From JANQKX01 sp039028695 (GTDB lineage: Bacteria > Pseudomonadota > Alphaproteobacteria > Kiloniellales > Kiloniellaceae): a stretch of 64,000 bases of DNA. A program made the translations under genes and the position numbers. A model generated the notes under the pieces. The model was not told the DNA's origin. It was given only the letters and a program-made list of their open reading frames with translations, and did no database searches. Below, in pieces: positions 42,371 to 51,066 of this stretch; position 1 is the stretch's first letter; the number at the start of each line of letters is the position of its first letter. The stretch is from assembly GCA_039028695.1 (NCBI GenBank), contig JBCCHN010000007.1, positions 1 to 64,000 on the forward strand. The letters run 5' to 3'.

Positions 42371-43564
42371 CTAGAACAGATGGCCAAAGCGACTGGCCTT
42401 GGTCGCCAGGTAAAAATCATTATGGCCATTCGAGGGAAAGCTGTGCGGCACCCGTTCGACAACGGTCAGGCCCCAGGATTGACCCCAATCCGTAAGCCCA
42501 CCAACTTTCTCCGGGTTGTTGGTCAGCAAGCGAATGCGGTCAAAACCCAATTGCCGCAGCATCTCTGCGGCGGGCTTGTAAATCCTCTCATCCGCGCCAA
42601 AACCCAGGGTCTCGTTAGCCTCCAACGTGTCCGCGCCCAGATCCTGCAACTGATAGGCCCGCAGTTTGTTGACCAAGCCGATGCCGCGCCCTTCCTGATT
42701 AAGATAGAGCAAAATCCCCGCACCCTCTTTGCCAATTGCCTCGATGGCACCGCGCAGCTGATCGCCGCAGTCACAGCGCAATGATCCCAGGAGGTCACCC
42801 GTAAAACACTCGGAATGAAGCCGCACCAACAACGGATTTTCTGGCTTAGGCCGGCCAACAACGATGGCCAAATGCTCCACTCCACCGTCACTGGGGCGAA
42901 AGGCGATGACCCTGGTGTCTTCGGCCCCTTCAAGAGGGATACGCGCCTCGGCCACCCGAACCAGCTGATGCGCCGCCGCCAGGCCATAGTGAGTTACGTC
43001 ATCGGCCCAAACCCATAGTAATCCATGGTTTTCACTCCATTGGCGCAAACTATCCGGCGACTGAGCCTGCAGGGGTGCAATCACCGCTGCCGGTAACAAG
43101 CGGGCGAGCTTTGCCAAGTCGATGGCACCTTGCGTTAACGACAGGGGCAGCGGGTCTCGGACCAGATTAAATTCGGCCGGCATGTTCGGGGGGACCGGAT
43201 CTGCGAGCGGGCCGATCGCCTTTGCATCCAAATCCGCGAGGGAAAGGGCCAAAATTTGATCCGCGCCGGTTTTGCCCTGGGCGGATAGGACACCGATCGC
43301 CGCGGCCCTTTCAGGCGTAATCAGCAAGACCGGGTTTGTCCCGGAAAGATCACGAAACTGTGTCAGTATATTATCGGTCACGGCCTCGGCGGGCACCGCC
43401 AGAGCCGCATGACCATCCCGCGCCAATAAAATTAAGGGTGCACCGCGACGCACTTCGGCAAGCGCCCGTTCCACGTTACGCAGAATTGCCGCATCTTCCA
43501 GACGCTCTTTTGCCGGAATGGCCTGCATTTGCCTTTCAGTCCGATTACCAATGAAAACAGTCAT
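42371..43564 (-). CDS. ribA: GTP cyclohydrolase II with degenerate RibB-like N-terminal domain
   Basis: A 397-residue protein. Residues ~200-397 are GTP cyclohydrolase II, first step of riboflavin synthesis: zinc cysteines in 'ECFTGDLLGSLRCDCGDQL', 'YLNQEGRGIGLVNKLRAY', and 'LTNNPEKVGGL'. The first ~180 residues resemble DHBP synthase in length and predicted fold, but the acidic D-D-E-D-R-E-N-E-G-D metal motif is replaced by 'LLARDGHAALAV', so that half is probably inactive. Start taken as ATG 43564 (GAGG upstream); a longer start at 43657 is possible. No FMN riboswitch is visible upstream. Confidence 0.87.
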   Translation of the reverse strand: MTVFIGNRTERQMQAIPAKERLEDAAILRNVERALAEVRRGAPLILLARDGHAALAVPAEAVTDNILTQFRDLSGTNPVLLITPERAAAIGVLSAQGKTGADQILALSLADLDAKAIGPLADPVPPNMPAEFNLVRDPLPLSLTQGAIDLAKLARLLPAAVIAPLQAQSPDSLRQWSENHGLLWVWADDVTHYGLAAAHQLVRVAEARIPLEGAEDTRVIAFRPSDGGVEHLAIVVGRPKPENPLLVRLHSECFTGDLLGSLRCDCGDQLRGAIEAIGKEGAGILLYLNQEGRGIGLVNKLRAYQLQDLGADTLEANETLGFGADERIYKPAAEMLRQLGFDRIRLLTNNPEKVGGLTDWGQSWGLTVVERVPHSFPSNGHNDFYLATKASRFGHLF

Positions 43565-44045
43565 GGGACCTCGCCCGGAGCGGGCAGTTGGGACCCTTGT
43601 CTCGTATCCTATTATGTGGCACGCCCGCGAGAATGAGCCAACGGGAAAATGGTTCACGGCCGGAGGATGGCCTGCACCAAGGCTGCCATATCAGCCCGAA
43701 AACAGAAAAAATCCCGATCTTCCTATCGAACAAGCCATAGACAGCACGATATTGGTCTCCAGCCATATTGGATCTAAATTGAACTAACTTATGAGTTATA
43801 TTACTTATCTCTTTATTGTTTTTGTTATTTTTTTATTTTCATAAGAAAACGAGCAGGAATTGAGCCGCTTGTTCAAACCCCTCCACCGATCAAGCTCTTA
43901 TTGCCTTTTCCCCTCACACCTTGAACCGACCCAGAGCCAGTGTTATTTGGAGTGACACATGGTCTGACATGGAAAGTGACCATTTGCGATAGGGTAAGTC
44001 CTGCATGACAGGCAAAAATGGGGCGCGAAGACAAGGGCGGATACT
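43565..44045. other. 481-base gap between ribA and the response regulator, no gene seen
   Basis: Holds the promoters of the divergent ribA and response-regulator genes. It includes an unusually A+T-rich block at about 43781-43850 with long T runs. No tRNA, FMN riboswitch core, terminator hairpin or plausible open frame with a ribosome site was seen. Confidence 0.6.
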
Positions 44046-44741
44046 GTGAACAGCACAAACGGAAAAAAGATCCTGCTTATCGACGATGACGATGCCTTGC
44101 GTCAGTCCCTCAGCGAACAATTACGTTTACATGAAGAATTCGAGACCATTGAGGCCGATGGCGGTGCGCGCGGTCTAGAATTGGTCAAAAACGAGTACTT
44201 CGACGCCGTCTTGCTGGATGTGGGCCTTCCCGATATGGACGGCCGCGAAGTCTGTCGCCTGATGCGCCGTAGCGGGATCAAGTCTCCCATCATTATGTTG
44301 ACGGCTGCCGAATCCGACGCCGATACAATCTTGGCCCTGGATGCAGGCGCGAATGATTATGTGACCAAGCCTTTCAAACTGGGCGTTTTACTCGCCCGGC
44401 TCAGAGCTCAATTACGCCAGCACGAGCAAAGCGAGGACGCAGTTTTCACGATCGGGCCCTACACCTTTCGCCCGAGCGCCAAAATGCTGGTACATGGCGA
44501 GTCGAAAAAGAAGGTGCGATTGACGGAGAAGGAGACCTCGATCCTGAAATATCTCTACCGCAGCGGCGCCGCCGTGGTCGGTCGTGACGCCCTATTGGGC
44601 GAGGTTTGGGGGTATAACGCAGGTGTCACCACGCACACCCTGGAAACACACGTTTACCGGCTCAGGCAAAAGATTGAGGCGGACCCGTCGAATGCGGAAA
44701 TCTTGGTGACAGAACCGGGTGGCTATCGTTTGGTGCCCTAG
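44046..44741 (+). CDS. OmpR/PhoB-family response regulator (orphan)
   Basis: A 231-residue two-domain regulator. Receiver: acidic pocket Asp13-Asp15 in 'LLIDDDDAL', phosphoacceptor Asp58 in 'AVLLDVGLPDMDG', Thr86 in 'IMLTAAES', and Lys108 in 'YVTKPF'. Effector: winged-helix Trans_reg_C domain with 'LTEKETSILKYLYRSGAAVVGRDALLGEVWGYN' and 'TLETHVYRLRQKIEADP'. GTG start at 44046 with AGGGCGG upstream. No histidine kinase lies beside it. Its last four bases overlap the stop of the convergent MFS gene. Confidence 0.93.
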   Translation: MNSTNGKKILLIDDDDALRQSLSEQLRLHEEFETIEADGGARGLELVKNEYFDAVLLDVGLPDMDGREVCRLMRRSGIKSPIIMLTAAESDADTILALDAGANDYVTKPFKLGVLLARLRAQLRQHEQSEDAVFTIGPYTFRPSAKMLVHGESKKKVRLTEKETSILKYLYRSGAAVVGRDALLGEVWGYNAGVTTHTLETHVYRLRQKIEADPSNAEILVTEPGGYRLVP

Positions 44742-46000
44742 AGCCTCGAGGAAGACAGCAGGCCCCGAAATCCAGCAAAATCGAATCGAAAAGCCAAGAT
44801 CAGGGCCAGGCAAAAGGCCACGGCCGTAATTCCGCCAAAAATTGGTACCGCAAGCCCCCAGCCGCCGAAATACTTGAAAGCTTCCGCCAGGAGGACCGGG
44901 CCAGCCAGAACACCGATATTTCGGCCGGTTAGGACTAAGGCGAAGGCCCGCGCCACCGAGACGCCTTGACCCACTATGGCGCTAGGCAAGGCAAAAAGGC
45001 AGGTCGGGACGATACCGCCGCTTACCCCGTAAAGAACCAGGGAAAAAACCCCCAGTGACGCCGAGTTGGTAAACGGTAGCAACAGCCAGCATCCAACCTG
45101 ACCGGCCAAGCCCACAATCAACAGCCATCGCAAAGCCAATCCGATGCGCAACAAGGTGCCCGTCAATACACAAAACAATCCGACAAAGACAACTGGTATC
45201 AAATAGCCGACCAAGGCTGAAGTTAGCTCCAATCCATGTTGGTCAACCAAATATTCGGGCAGCCAGGTCATGTAGGCGAAGTACTGACAGGACCACAACA
45301 TGAAAACCGCCCCACCCAATATCAGCGCACGCTTTTGATAGGTAGTGACCTCCGCATCAATTGCTGGTGGCGAGGTCTTGGCCTCGCTCTTTTCGAGTTT
45401 TGCAGTCCCAGCCTTTAGCAGGATTGGCTGACGCCAGCGCAGGCAAACTGTCCACAGTAACAAGCCCACTGCGCCAGCGATGGAAATCCACCACAAGAAT
45501 CGCCAGTCGAAATGCAAAAGGGCCAGCGGGGCCAATAAAGTTGCCGAAATCTGACCCACGGGGATCCAGGTCGCGGTCAGCCCGATGATAAGTGGCAGAG
45601 CTTTAGGCGACGCATTGCGATTGGCAAGAACCGGCCCGGCAATGGCCAAAACCGAAAAGGCAATACCCTCAAGTCCACGGCTCAACAAGACGACCATCCC
45701 AGATTCTGGACGCCATAACGCGAGTGCGTTGCCGACTACAAAAAGGACCATCGCCCCATAAAGGAGACCTATTGGGCCCCTTCGTTCAATCGCTTTTCCC
45801 AAGGCGAGTGACAATACCAGGCCAACGGCTGCATAGATGGACATGAACCCACCCGCCAGAGTGAGGTCATAACCATACAAATTCAACATTTCCGGCAACA
45901 CGACAGGCAATTTGAACTGTTGAAAGGCCGCAAAATAGGCGATCGTCAATCCAAAAAAGATGCCGTTTATGTGCGACTTGGGCGCTGACATTCGCTCCAC
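44738..46000 (-). CDS. major facilitator superfamily transporter
   Basis: A 420-residue protein with twelve predicted membrane helices in two six-helix halves; the MFS inter-helix 2-3 motif reads 'SLALGKAIERRGPIGLLYG' near residue 59-77. The mid-chain cytoplasmic loop (~190-215) is charged. No motif fixes a substrate. Start codon is uncertain (GTG at 46000 or ATG at 45991). Divergent from the MBL-hydrolase gene with 200 bases between starts. Confidence 0.88.
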   Translation of the reverse strand: MERMSAPKSHINGIFFGLTIAYFAAFQQFKLPVVLPEMLNLYGYDLTLAGGFMSIYAAVGLVLSLALGKAIERRGPIGLLYGAMVLFVVGNALALWRPESGMVVLLSRGLEGIAFSVLAIAGPVLANRNASPKALPLIIGLTATWIPVGQISATLLAPLALLHFDWRFLWWISIAGAVGLLLWTVCLRWRQPILLKAGTAKLEKSEAKTSPPAIDAEVTTYQKRALILGGAVFMLWSCQYFAYMTWLPEYLVDQHGLELTSALVGYLIPVVFVGLFCVLTGTLLRIGLALRWLLIVGLAGQVGCWLLLPFTNSASLGVFSLVLYGVSGGIVPTCLFALPSAIVGQGVSVARAFALVLTGRNIGVLAGPVLLAEAFKYFGGWGLAVPIFGGITAVAFCLALILAFRFDFAGFRGLLSSSRL

Positions 46001-46200
46001 ATCTATAAAAATTGCGCAAGCTAACCGGACTGGGCAAGAGTGCCGTAAGCTGTGAGCCTATAGCTTTTCTTGGAGATCGGGGCAAACAATGGCGATGTTG
46101 TGGTTAATAGGCCGGCAATTTCCCGGAAAGTCCGGAAATTGAACGAATTTTCCTTTGGGCACGGCCAATATATGACTAAATTGTTTAGAAGGGCCGTGGC

Positions 46201-47046
46201 TTGGAGCTCACTTTGGGTGAAAAGAACGAATTTTTTGTGCGATTTTGGGGTGTTCGCGGATCGATCTCCTGTCCCGGCGAGGACCATCGCCGATATGGCG
46301 GAAACACCTCTTGTTTGGAGGTTCGATGCGGCAAAAAGCTGATGATCTTCGATGCAGGCAGTGGTCTGCGCGCCTTGGGTCAGGAATTATGCGGGCAAAA
46401 CGGGCTGGATATCGATCTTTTTTTCACCCATAGCCACCACGATCATATGGTCGGCCTGCCGTTTTTTGGCCCCCTCTTCAACACCCGTAACCGGGTCCGC
46501 CTGTGGGCGGGGCATCTGCAGCCGGATCGCAGCCTGCACGATGTTCTCAATCAATTCATGAGTCCGCCCCTTTTTCCCGTTCCGCCAAAAATATTTTGTG
46601 CCAATGTGTCCTTTCATGATTTTTCGGCAGGCGAGACCTTGACCCCCATCCCAGACGTTATGGTGCGTACGGCTGCGCTGAACCATCCCAACGGGGCCAC
46701 GGGATACCGAATCGATTTCGACGGCCATGCTATTTGTTATGTGACGGACACCGAGCACGTGCCCGGCAAGCCCGACCAGAACATTTTAGATCTCGTGCAC
46801 GGCGCGGATTACATGATCTACGACTCTACCTACACCGACGAGGAGTTCCCCCAATATATCTCATGGGGCCACTCCACCTGGCAGGAAGGTCTGCGCCTCT
46901 GCGAGGCCGCGTCGGTCGACAAACTGGTAATCTTTCATCACGATCCCAGTCATAACGACACCTTCATGGACCAAGTGGCGAAGGAAGCGGAGGCGGCGCG
47001 GCCCGGCACCTTGGTTGCCCGTGAAGGGATGGTATTGCGACCGTGA
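46201..47046 (+). CDS. metallo-beta-lactamase-fold hydrolase
   Basis: A 281-residue MBL-fold protein. 'FWGVRGSISCPGEDHRRYGGNTSC' at the start, the dinuclear metal motif 'FFTHSHHDHMVGLPFF' near residue 75-90, and 'ICYVTDTEH' plus 'LVIFHHDPSH' completing the metal set. It belongs with small-molecule or cyclic-nucleotide phosphodiesterase-like and RNase-Z-like MBL proteins; the substrate is unknown. TTG start 46201 has AAGGG seven bases upstream. Its stop overlaps the methyltransferase start by four bases. Confidence 0.88.
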   Translation: MELTLGEKNEFFVRFWGVRGSISCPGEDHRRYGGNTSCLEVRCGKKLMIFDAGSGLRALGQELCGQNGLDIDLFFTHSHHDHMVGLPFFGPLFNTRNRVRLWAGHLQPDRSLHDVLNQFMSPPLFPVPPKIFCANVSFHDFSAGETLTPIPDVMVRTAALNHPNGATGYRIDFDGHAICYVTDTEHVPGKPDQNILDLVHGADYMIYDSTYTDEEFPQYISWGHSTWQEGLRLCEAASVDKLVIFHHDPSHNDTFMDQVAKEAEAARPGTLVAREGMVLRP

Positions 47047-47978
47047 CCCAGACGACGCGGCGCCCGGTCGAACATCAAGTTGTGGCCGGAGAGTCGCCTG
47101 TGATTCCGAAGATTGACATTGTGAGGCAGCGGCTTCGACGGGCCTGGTTTGGATTTCTGACCTTATCGGGATTGGGCCGCCGCGGGTTTTTCATCCCCCA
47201 TCGTTATGCGGAGGCCCTTCCGGAGGCTGGTTTTGCCCCGAGATACGAGGCTGTCGAAGAGCTATTCGCCCATTCGCATCAGCAGTTCAAGGAAGTGCTC
47301 GACGATATTCAATCGGTCGCGGACGACCTGCGCGCCATCGGCTCGGCGCCACCGCCGGCCCCGCGCTGGCATCAAGGTTGGTTTCCACGTCTGGACGCAG
47401 CGGCAGCATACGCGCTCGTGCGTCGCTACGGCCCGCGGCGCATTGTCGAGGTGGGCTCAGGACATTCAACCCGCTTTATCGCAAGCGCCATTGAAAGGGG
47501 TGAGATCAACTGTAAGATTACCGCGATTGACCCAGCACCGCGCGCCGATATCGACAAGCTACCCGTTACCTTGCTTCGTACGACATTGCAACAAGCGGGA
47601 ACCGCGCCCTTTGAGGGCCTGGTTAGCGGCGACTTCGTGATGGTGGATTCAAGCCATATCCTGATGCCGGGGAGCGACGTGGATTTTCTGTTAGGCCGGA
47701 TCCTGCCCCTTTTGCCCGCAGGTGTTCTGCTCCAGGTCCACGATATTTTTCTTCCTGATGATTATCCGGCCCATTGGGGGTGGCGGGCCTATAACGAACA
47801 ACAGGGTATTTTGCCGTTGCTGTGGTCTGGAAACTGGGAAATCGTTTTTGCCAGCCACTATGTGGCGACCCGGATGAGCAAAACTCTGGAAGGGAGTCTT
47901 TTGGCGGAGATCACAAAGCCGATCGATGCCGTCGAATCGTCTCTTTGGCTTCGTCGAAAGGAACCTCCAGCCCAGTGA
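47043..47978 (+). CDS. class I SAM-dependent methyltransferase
   Basis: A 311-residue protein with the SAM-binding motif 'IVEVGSGHSTRFIASAI' near residue 139-155 and 'FVMVDSSHILMPGSDVDFLL' supplying the acidic loop; the C-terminal region contains 'QVHDIFLPDDYPAHWGWRAYNEQQ'. The type matches Methyltransf_24-like proteins that act on sugars or small cell-surface precursors, but no substrate is proven. GTG start at 47043 lies inside the MBL gene stop (GTGA overlap), so the two are translationally coupled. Confidence 0.87.
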   Translation: MTQTTRRPVEHQVVAGESPVIPKIDIVRQRLRRAWFGFLTLSGLGRRGFFIPHRYAEALPEAGFAPRYEAVEELFAHSHQQFKEVLDDIQSVADDLRAIGSAPPPAPRWHQGWFPRLDAAAAYALVRRYGPRRIVEVGSGHSTRFIASAIERGEINCKITAIDPAPRADIDKLPVTLLRTTLQQAGTAPFEGLVSGDFVMVDSSHILMPGSDVDFLLGRILPLLPAGVLLQVHDIFLPDDYPAHWGWRAYNEQQGILPLLWSGNWEIVFASHYVATRMSKTLEGSLLAEITKPIDAVESSLWLRRKEPPAQ

Positions 47979-48199
47979 TTCAAGTTTTTCGGTGACTTAC
48001 CAAATTCAGTAACCTACCAGCCCCAGTAACATTCCAATCACAGCATTCTGAAGGCGTATCATCTCCAGCGATACCATATGTTCCATCAATTGTTTTAGGA
48101 ATGCTCTCCTTGGTTAGCATCGGGGCGAAGAGCCATGATAGTCTTGTTCTCACTGACGAGAATGGGGCGCATTAGATTGGGAACGTAGGGACGAATTGA

Positions 48200-49525
48200 A
48201 TGTGGAAGTGGCTCCGAGGCGGCGTGGAACCAGACCTGCCAGAGCGGGTTCGAACGGCCATTCGCGACCAAGAAGACGCCACCGAGCGCTTGATCACCTG
48301 GGTCCAGTTGGGCGTGGTCTTGACCTTTGGCTCCCTCTACCTGGCCAGTCCGAAACCTAACATCCAATTCGACATCATTCCTTGGGCTTTGGCCATCTAT
48401 TTGGTCCTTACCCTGGTGCGCTTGGTTTGGTCTCATCGGGCCCATCTGCCCGACTGGTCCCTGGCGCTTTCCGTCTTGTTTGACATGTCCCTATTGATGG
48501 CGCTGATTTGGAGTTTCCATCTGCGTTACGATCAACCGGCATCATTTTATTTGAAGGCCCCGACCCTTCTTTATGTTTTTATTTTCATTGCCTTAAGAGC
48601 TCTGCGCTTCGAGGCGCGCTTTGTCGTCTTGAGCGGAGTGGTAGCCTCGCTGGGCTGGGTCGTGCTTATGCTCTACGTGCTCTACGTGGACCCCAACGAC
48701 AACATGATGACCCGCGACTACATCGCTTATATGACCTCAAACACGATCCTGCTGGGCGCCGAATTCGACAAAATTATATCCATTCTCATGGTGACGGGAA
48801 TTATTGCCGTGGCGATTTACCGGGCACGGCGACTATTGGTGCGGGCCATCACCGAACAAGCCGCCAGCCAAGAGCTCTCGCGCTTTTTCGCTCCCGAAGT
48901 GGCCGCCAAAATTAAGGGGTCCCATGAGCAAATACGCGCAGGTACGGGCGAAACTCGGGAAGCGGCCATCCTGAACCTGGACATGAGAGGCTTTACCCGC
49001 CTGGCCTCGGAGCTGCCGCCTAACGAGGCCATGAGCCTGCTGGCAGAATATCAAAAACACATGGTGCCGGCGATTCGAAAGCATGGGGGCAGCATCGATA
49101 AGTTTCTAGGTGACGGCATCATGGCGACCTTCGGCGCATCCCAGCCTACCGAGACCTTTGCCCGTGACGCCCTTGAGGCGTTGGATGAAGCGATTGCGGC
49201 CGCAGCCGACTGGCAGGCTGAAAAACGCGACCAGGGCAAACCCTGCCCTGAAGTCAACGGGGCGGTAGCCACGGGGTCCATTATCTTCGGCGCCGTGGGC
49301 GATGAGGATCGACTGGAATACACCGTGATTGGCGACGCGGTTAACCTTTCGGCAAAACTTGAGAAACACAACAAGGATTTGGGCGTGCGCGCAATCTGTG
49401 ACGGCAAGACTTTTGACTTGGCCACCGCACAGGGATATCAGCCAAGTAAAAATTTAAAATTTAATGATAATCAATTAGTTGCCGGTGTTTCTAAAGATAT
49501 GACATTAGTTGTTCTTGCCGAATGA
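48200..49525 (+). CDS. membrane-anchored class III adenylate/guanylate cyclase
   Basis: A 441-residue enzyme. Six membrane helices occupy residues ~32-208 (about 32-50, 60-78, 90-107, 120-138, 141-163, 192-208), then a short linker helix and the cyclase catalytic domain from ~250: metal aspartates Asp261 in 'LDMRGFTRL' and Asp305 in 'KFLGDGIMATFG', and 'YTVIGDAVNLSAKLE'. Both metal aspartates are intact, so it should make cAMP (or cGMP). ATG 48200 with AGGGA nine bases upstream. The last ~28 codons are A+T-rich, unlike the rest. Confidence 0.93.
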   Translation: MWKWLRGGVEPDLPERVRTAIRDQEDATERLITWVQLGVVLTFGSLYLASPKPNIQFDIIPWALAIYLVLTLVRLVWSHRAHLPDWSLALSVLFDMSLLMALIWSFHLRYDQPASFYLKAPTLLYVFIFIALRALRFEARFVVLSGVVASLGWVVLMLYVLYVDPNDNMMTRDYIAYMTSNTILLGAEFDKIISILMVTGIIAVAIYRARRLLVRAITEQAASQELSRFFAPEVAAKIKGSHEQIRAGTGETREAAILNLDMRGFTRLASELPPNEAMSLLAEYQKHMVPAIRKHGGSIDKFLGDGIMATFGASQPTETFARDALEALDEAIAAAADWQAEKRDQGKPCPEVNGAVATGSIIFGAVGDEDRLEYTVIGDAVNLSAKLEKHNKDLGVRAICDGKTFDLATAQGYQPSKNLKFNDNQLVAGVSKDMTLVVLAE

Positions 49526-49696
49526 TGCCGCCCGCCCCCGGGATGGGAAGTGCGATGCTTTCTTTTCCAAAACACCGATTCAGCCATGCTTTTTTGGTAA
49601 AGCTGCTTTGGCGGATTTGCATTTGAAAATTTGTGCCTTTGGGGCCAATTCTTCGTCAACAGACACAGCCACTCTTGCTTTTGAAGGAGCCGAGCG

Positions 49697-49774
49697 ATGA
49701 CCACTTTCAACACTATTGGCCTTTCTTTCGTAGCTGCCGTTGGCGTCATGAGCCTGCTCTTGCTCGCCATCTAA
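49697..49774 (+). CDS. 25-residue single-helix membrane peptide
   Basis: Short frame MTTFNTIGLSF... ending '...SLLLLAI', with AAGGAG eight bases before its ATG (49697) and a TAA stop. From residue 6 on it is one uninterrupted hydrophobic helix of about 20 residues with a Gly-x3-Val, fit for a membrane span; a tiny Thr/Asn-containing N-terminus is outside or inside. It lies alone between the cyclase and a strong terminator, in a 368-base gap otherwise without genes. No homology claim is possible at this length. Read as a real small gene because of the ribosome site and terminator. Confidence 0.6.
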   Translation: MTTFNTIGLSFVAAVGVMSLLLLAI

Positions 49775-49823
49775 CCCAGACCGAGGAGGGGCAGCATTCC
49801 TCGACCTCTCTGATCTACTCCTG

Positions 49824-49864
49824 AAAAAGCGCGCCCGCCTGATCCGTTGGCCGGCGCGCTTTTT
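49824..49864. terminator. bidirectional rho-independent terminator
   Basis: A 12-base perfect stem AAAAAGCGCGCC (49824-49835) and GGCGCGCTTTTT (49853-49864) with a 17-base loop. It has an A tract and T tract on opposite sides, so it can stop both the plus-strand small-peptide transcript and the minus-strand ABC-permease transcript. Confidence 0.92.
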
Positions 49865-49893
49865 ATTTTGGGAGGCCGATCCGCCGAACGCGA

Positions 49894-51066
49894 TCATTTA
49901 TAGGGATCGGCCGCATCTCTTAGGCCATCGCCGAAAAAGTTAAAGGCCAGAACCACCAAGATGACCGGGACACAGGGCAGCATAAGCCAAGGGTAAAGGG
50001 CTACGGCATTGATGTTCTGAGCCTCGCTGAGCAGCACGCCCCAGGAGGTTATGGGCGGCCGCAAGCCCAACCCCAAGAAAGACAAGGCGGTTTCCCCCAA
50101 GATCATGGCCGGAATAGCCAGGGTGGCCGAGGCGATGAGGTGGCTGGTGAAGCTGGGCAGCAGATGCCGCCCAATAATGCGCGCCGGCGAGGCCCCCATA
50201 AGCTGCGCCGCCGTGGTAAAATCCTCCTCCCTTAAGGAGAGGATCTTCGAGCGCACCGCCCGTGCCAGGCCAGGCCAATCCAAGAGCCCCAATATGACCG
50301 ATATGCCCACAAAGACCCCGATGGGCGACCAGGTGGGCGGCAAGAGTGCCGAAAGGGTCATAAAGAGGGGTATTTCCGGGAAGGATCGAATGATCTCGAT
50401 GACCCGCTGAGTGATATTATCGACCCAGCCGCCGTAATAGCCTGCAATACCGCCGATGATCACACCGAGGACGAAGGAGATGGTCACCCCGATCAAACCA
50501 ATCGTCAGGGAGATGCGCGCGCCATAGATAATGCGGCTGAGCACGTCCCTGCCTAAGCGGTCCGTGCCGAAAAGGAAGAGATTGCCCTGCTCGGCCGGGC
50601 AAACGAGATGAAAATCACCCTCGATCAGGCCCCAGAACTTATACCCATCGCCCCGGCAAAAGAATCGGATCGGCTGGATCTTCTTTGGATTGGGTTCGTA
50701 TTCGCGTTTTAAGTTCTCCAAATTAAGACTCGACTTATAGCCCAGAACATAGGGCCAGGTCAGCGCGCCGTCCTTGGTGATGTGGATCGACTGGGGCGGC
50801 GCGTAGATAAATTTGGAATTTCGCGTGTGCAGGTTATAGGGCGCGAGGACCTCGCAGAACACAATGGTCAAGTACAGCAGACCGATAAAATAGGCGGAGA
50901 TCAGCGCCAGCTTATGACGCTTGAATTTCCAGTACATGATACGCCATTGCGAGGCCTGGTAATAACGCTCCTGCTCGGGCGTCAGTTGCTCAACCCGGTA
51001 AGGATCAAAGGGTGCCTTGTTGACGTAATGCTCCATGGCCCCTCTTTCGGTGGGTTTATCGCTCAT
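49894..51066 (-). CDS. oligopeptide ABC transporter permease (OppC/DppC/YejE-like)
   Basis: A 390-residue inner-membrane permease. The N-terminus is long and cytoplasmic (~60 residues), then a single helix, a ~110-residue periplasmic-looking insertion, and five further helices. The permease signature 'FLFGTDRLGRDVLSRIIYGARISL' and the ATPase-coupling EAA loop 'AAQLMGASPARIIGRHLLPSF' mark the Opp/Dpp family. It overlaps the companion permease gene by four bases. Imports peptides or similarly sized molecules; no binding-protein gene is adjacent. Confidence 0.92.
   Translation of the reverse strand: MSDKPTERGAMEHYVNKAPFDPYRVEQLTPEQERYYQASQWRIMYWKFKRHKLALISAYFIGLLYLTIVFCEVLAPYNLHTRNSKFIYAPPQSIHITKDGALTWPYVLGYKSSLNLENLKREYEPNPKKIQPIRFFCRGDGYKFWGLIEGDFHLVCPAEQGNLFLFGTDRLGRDVLSRIIYGARISLTIGLIGVTISFVLGVIIGGIAGYYGGWVDNITQRVIEIIRSFPEIPLFMTLSALLPPTWSPIGVFVGISVILGLLDWPGLARAVRSKILSLREEDFTTAAQLMGASPARIIGRHLLPSFTSHLIASATLAIPAMILGETALSFLGLGLRPPITSWGVLLSEAQNINAVALYPWLMLPCVPVILVVLAFNFFGDGLRDAADPYK

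Noticed and set aside
43565..43800. Possible FMN riboswitch upstream of ribA
   Set aside because: The conserved AGGG...GAAAUUCCC...ACCGGCGGU core was not found on the minus strand.
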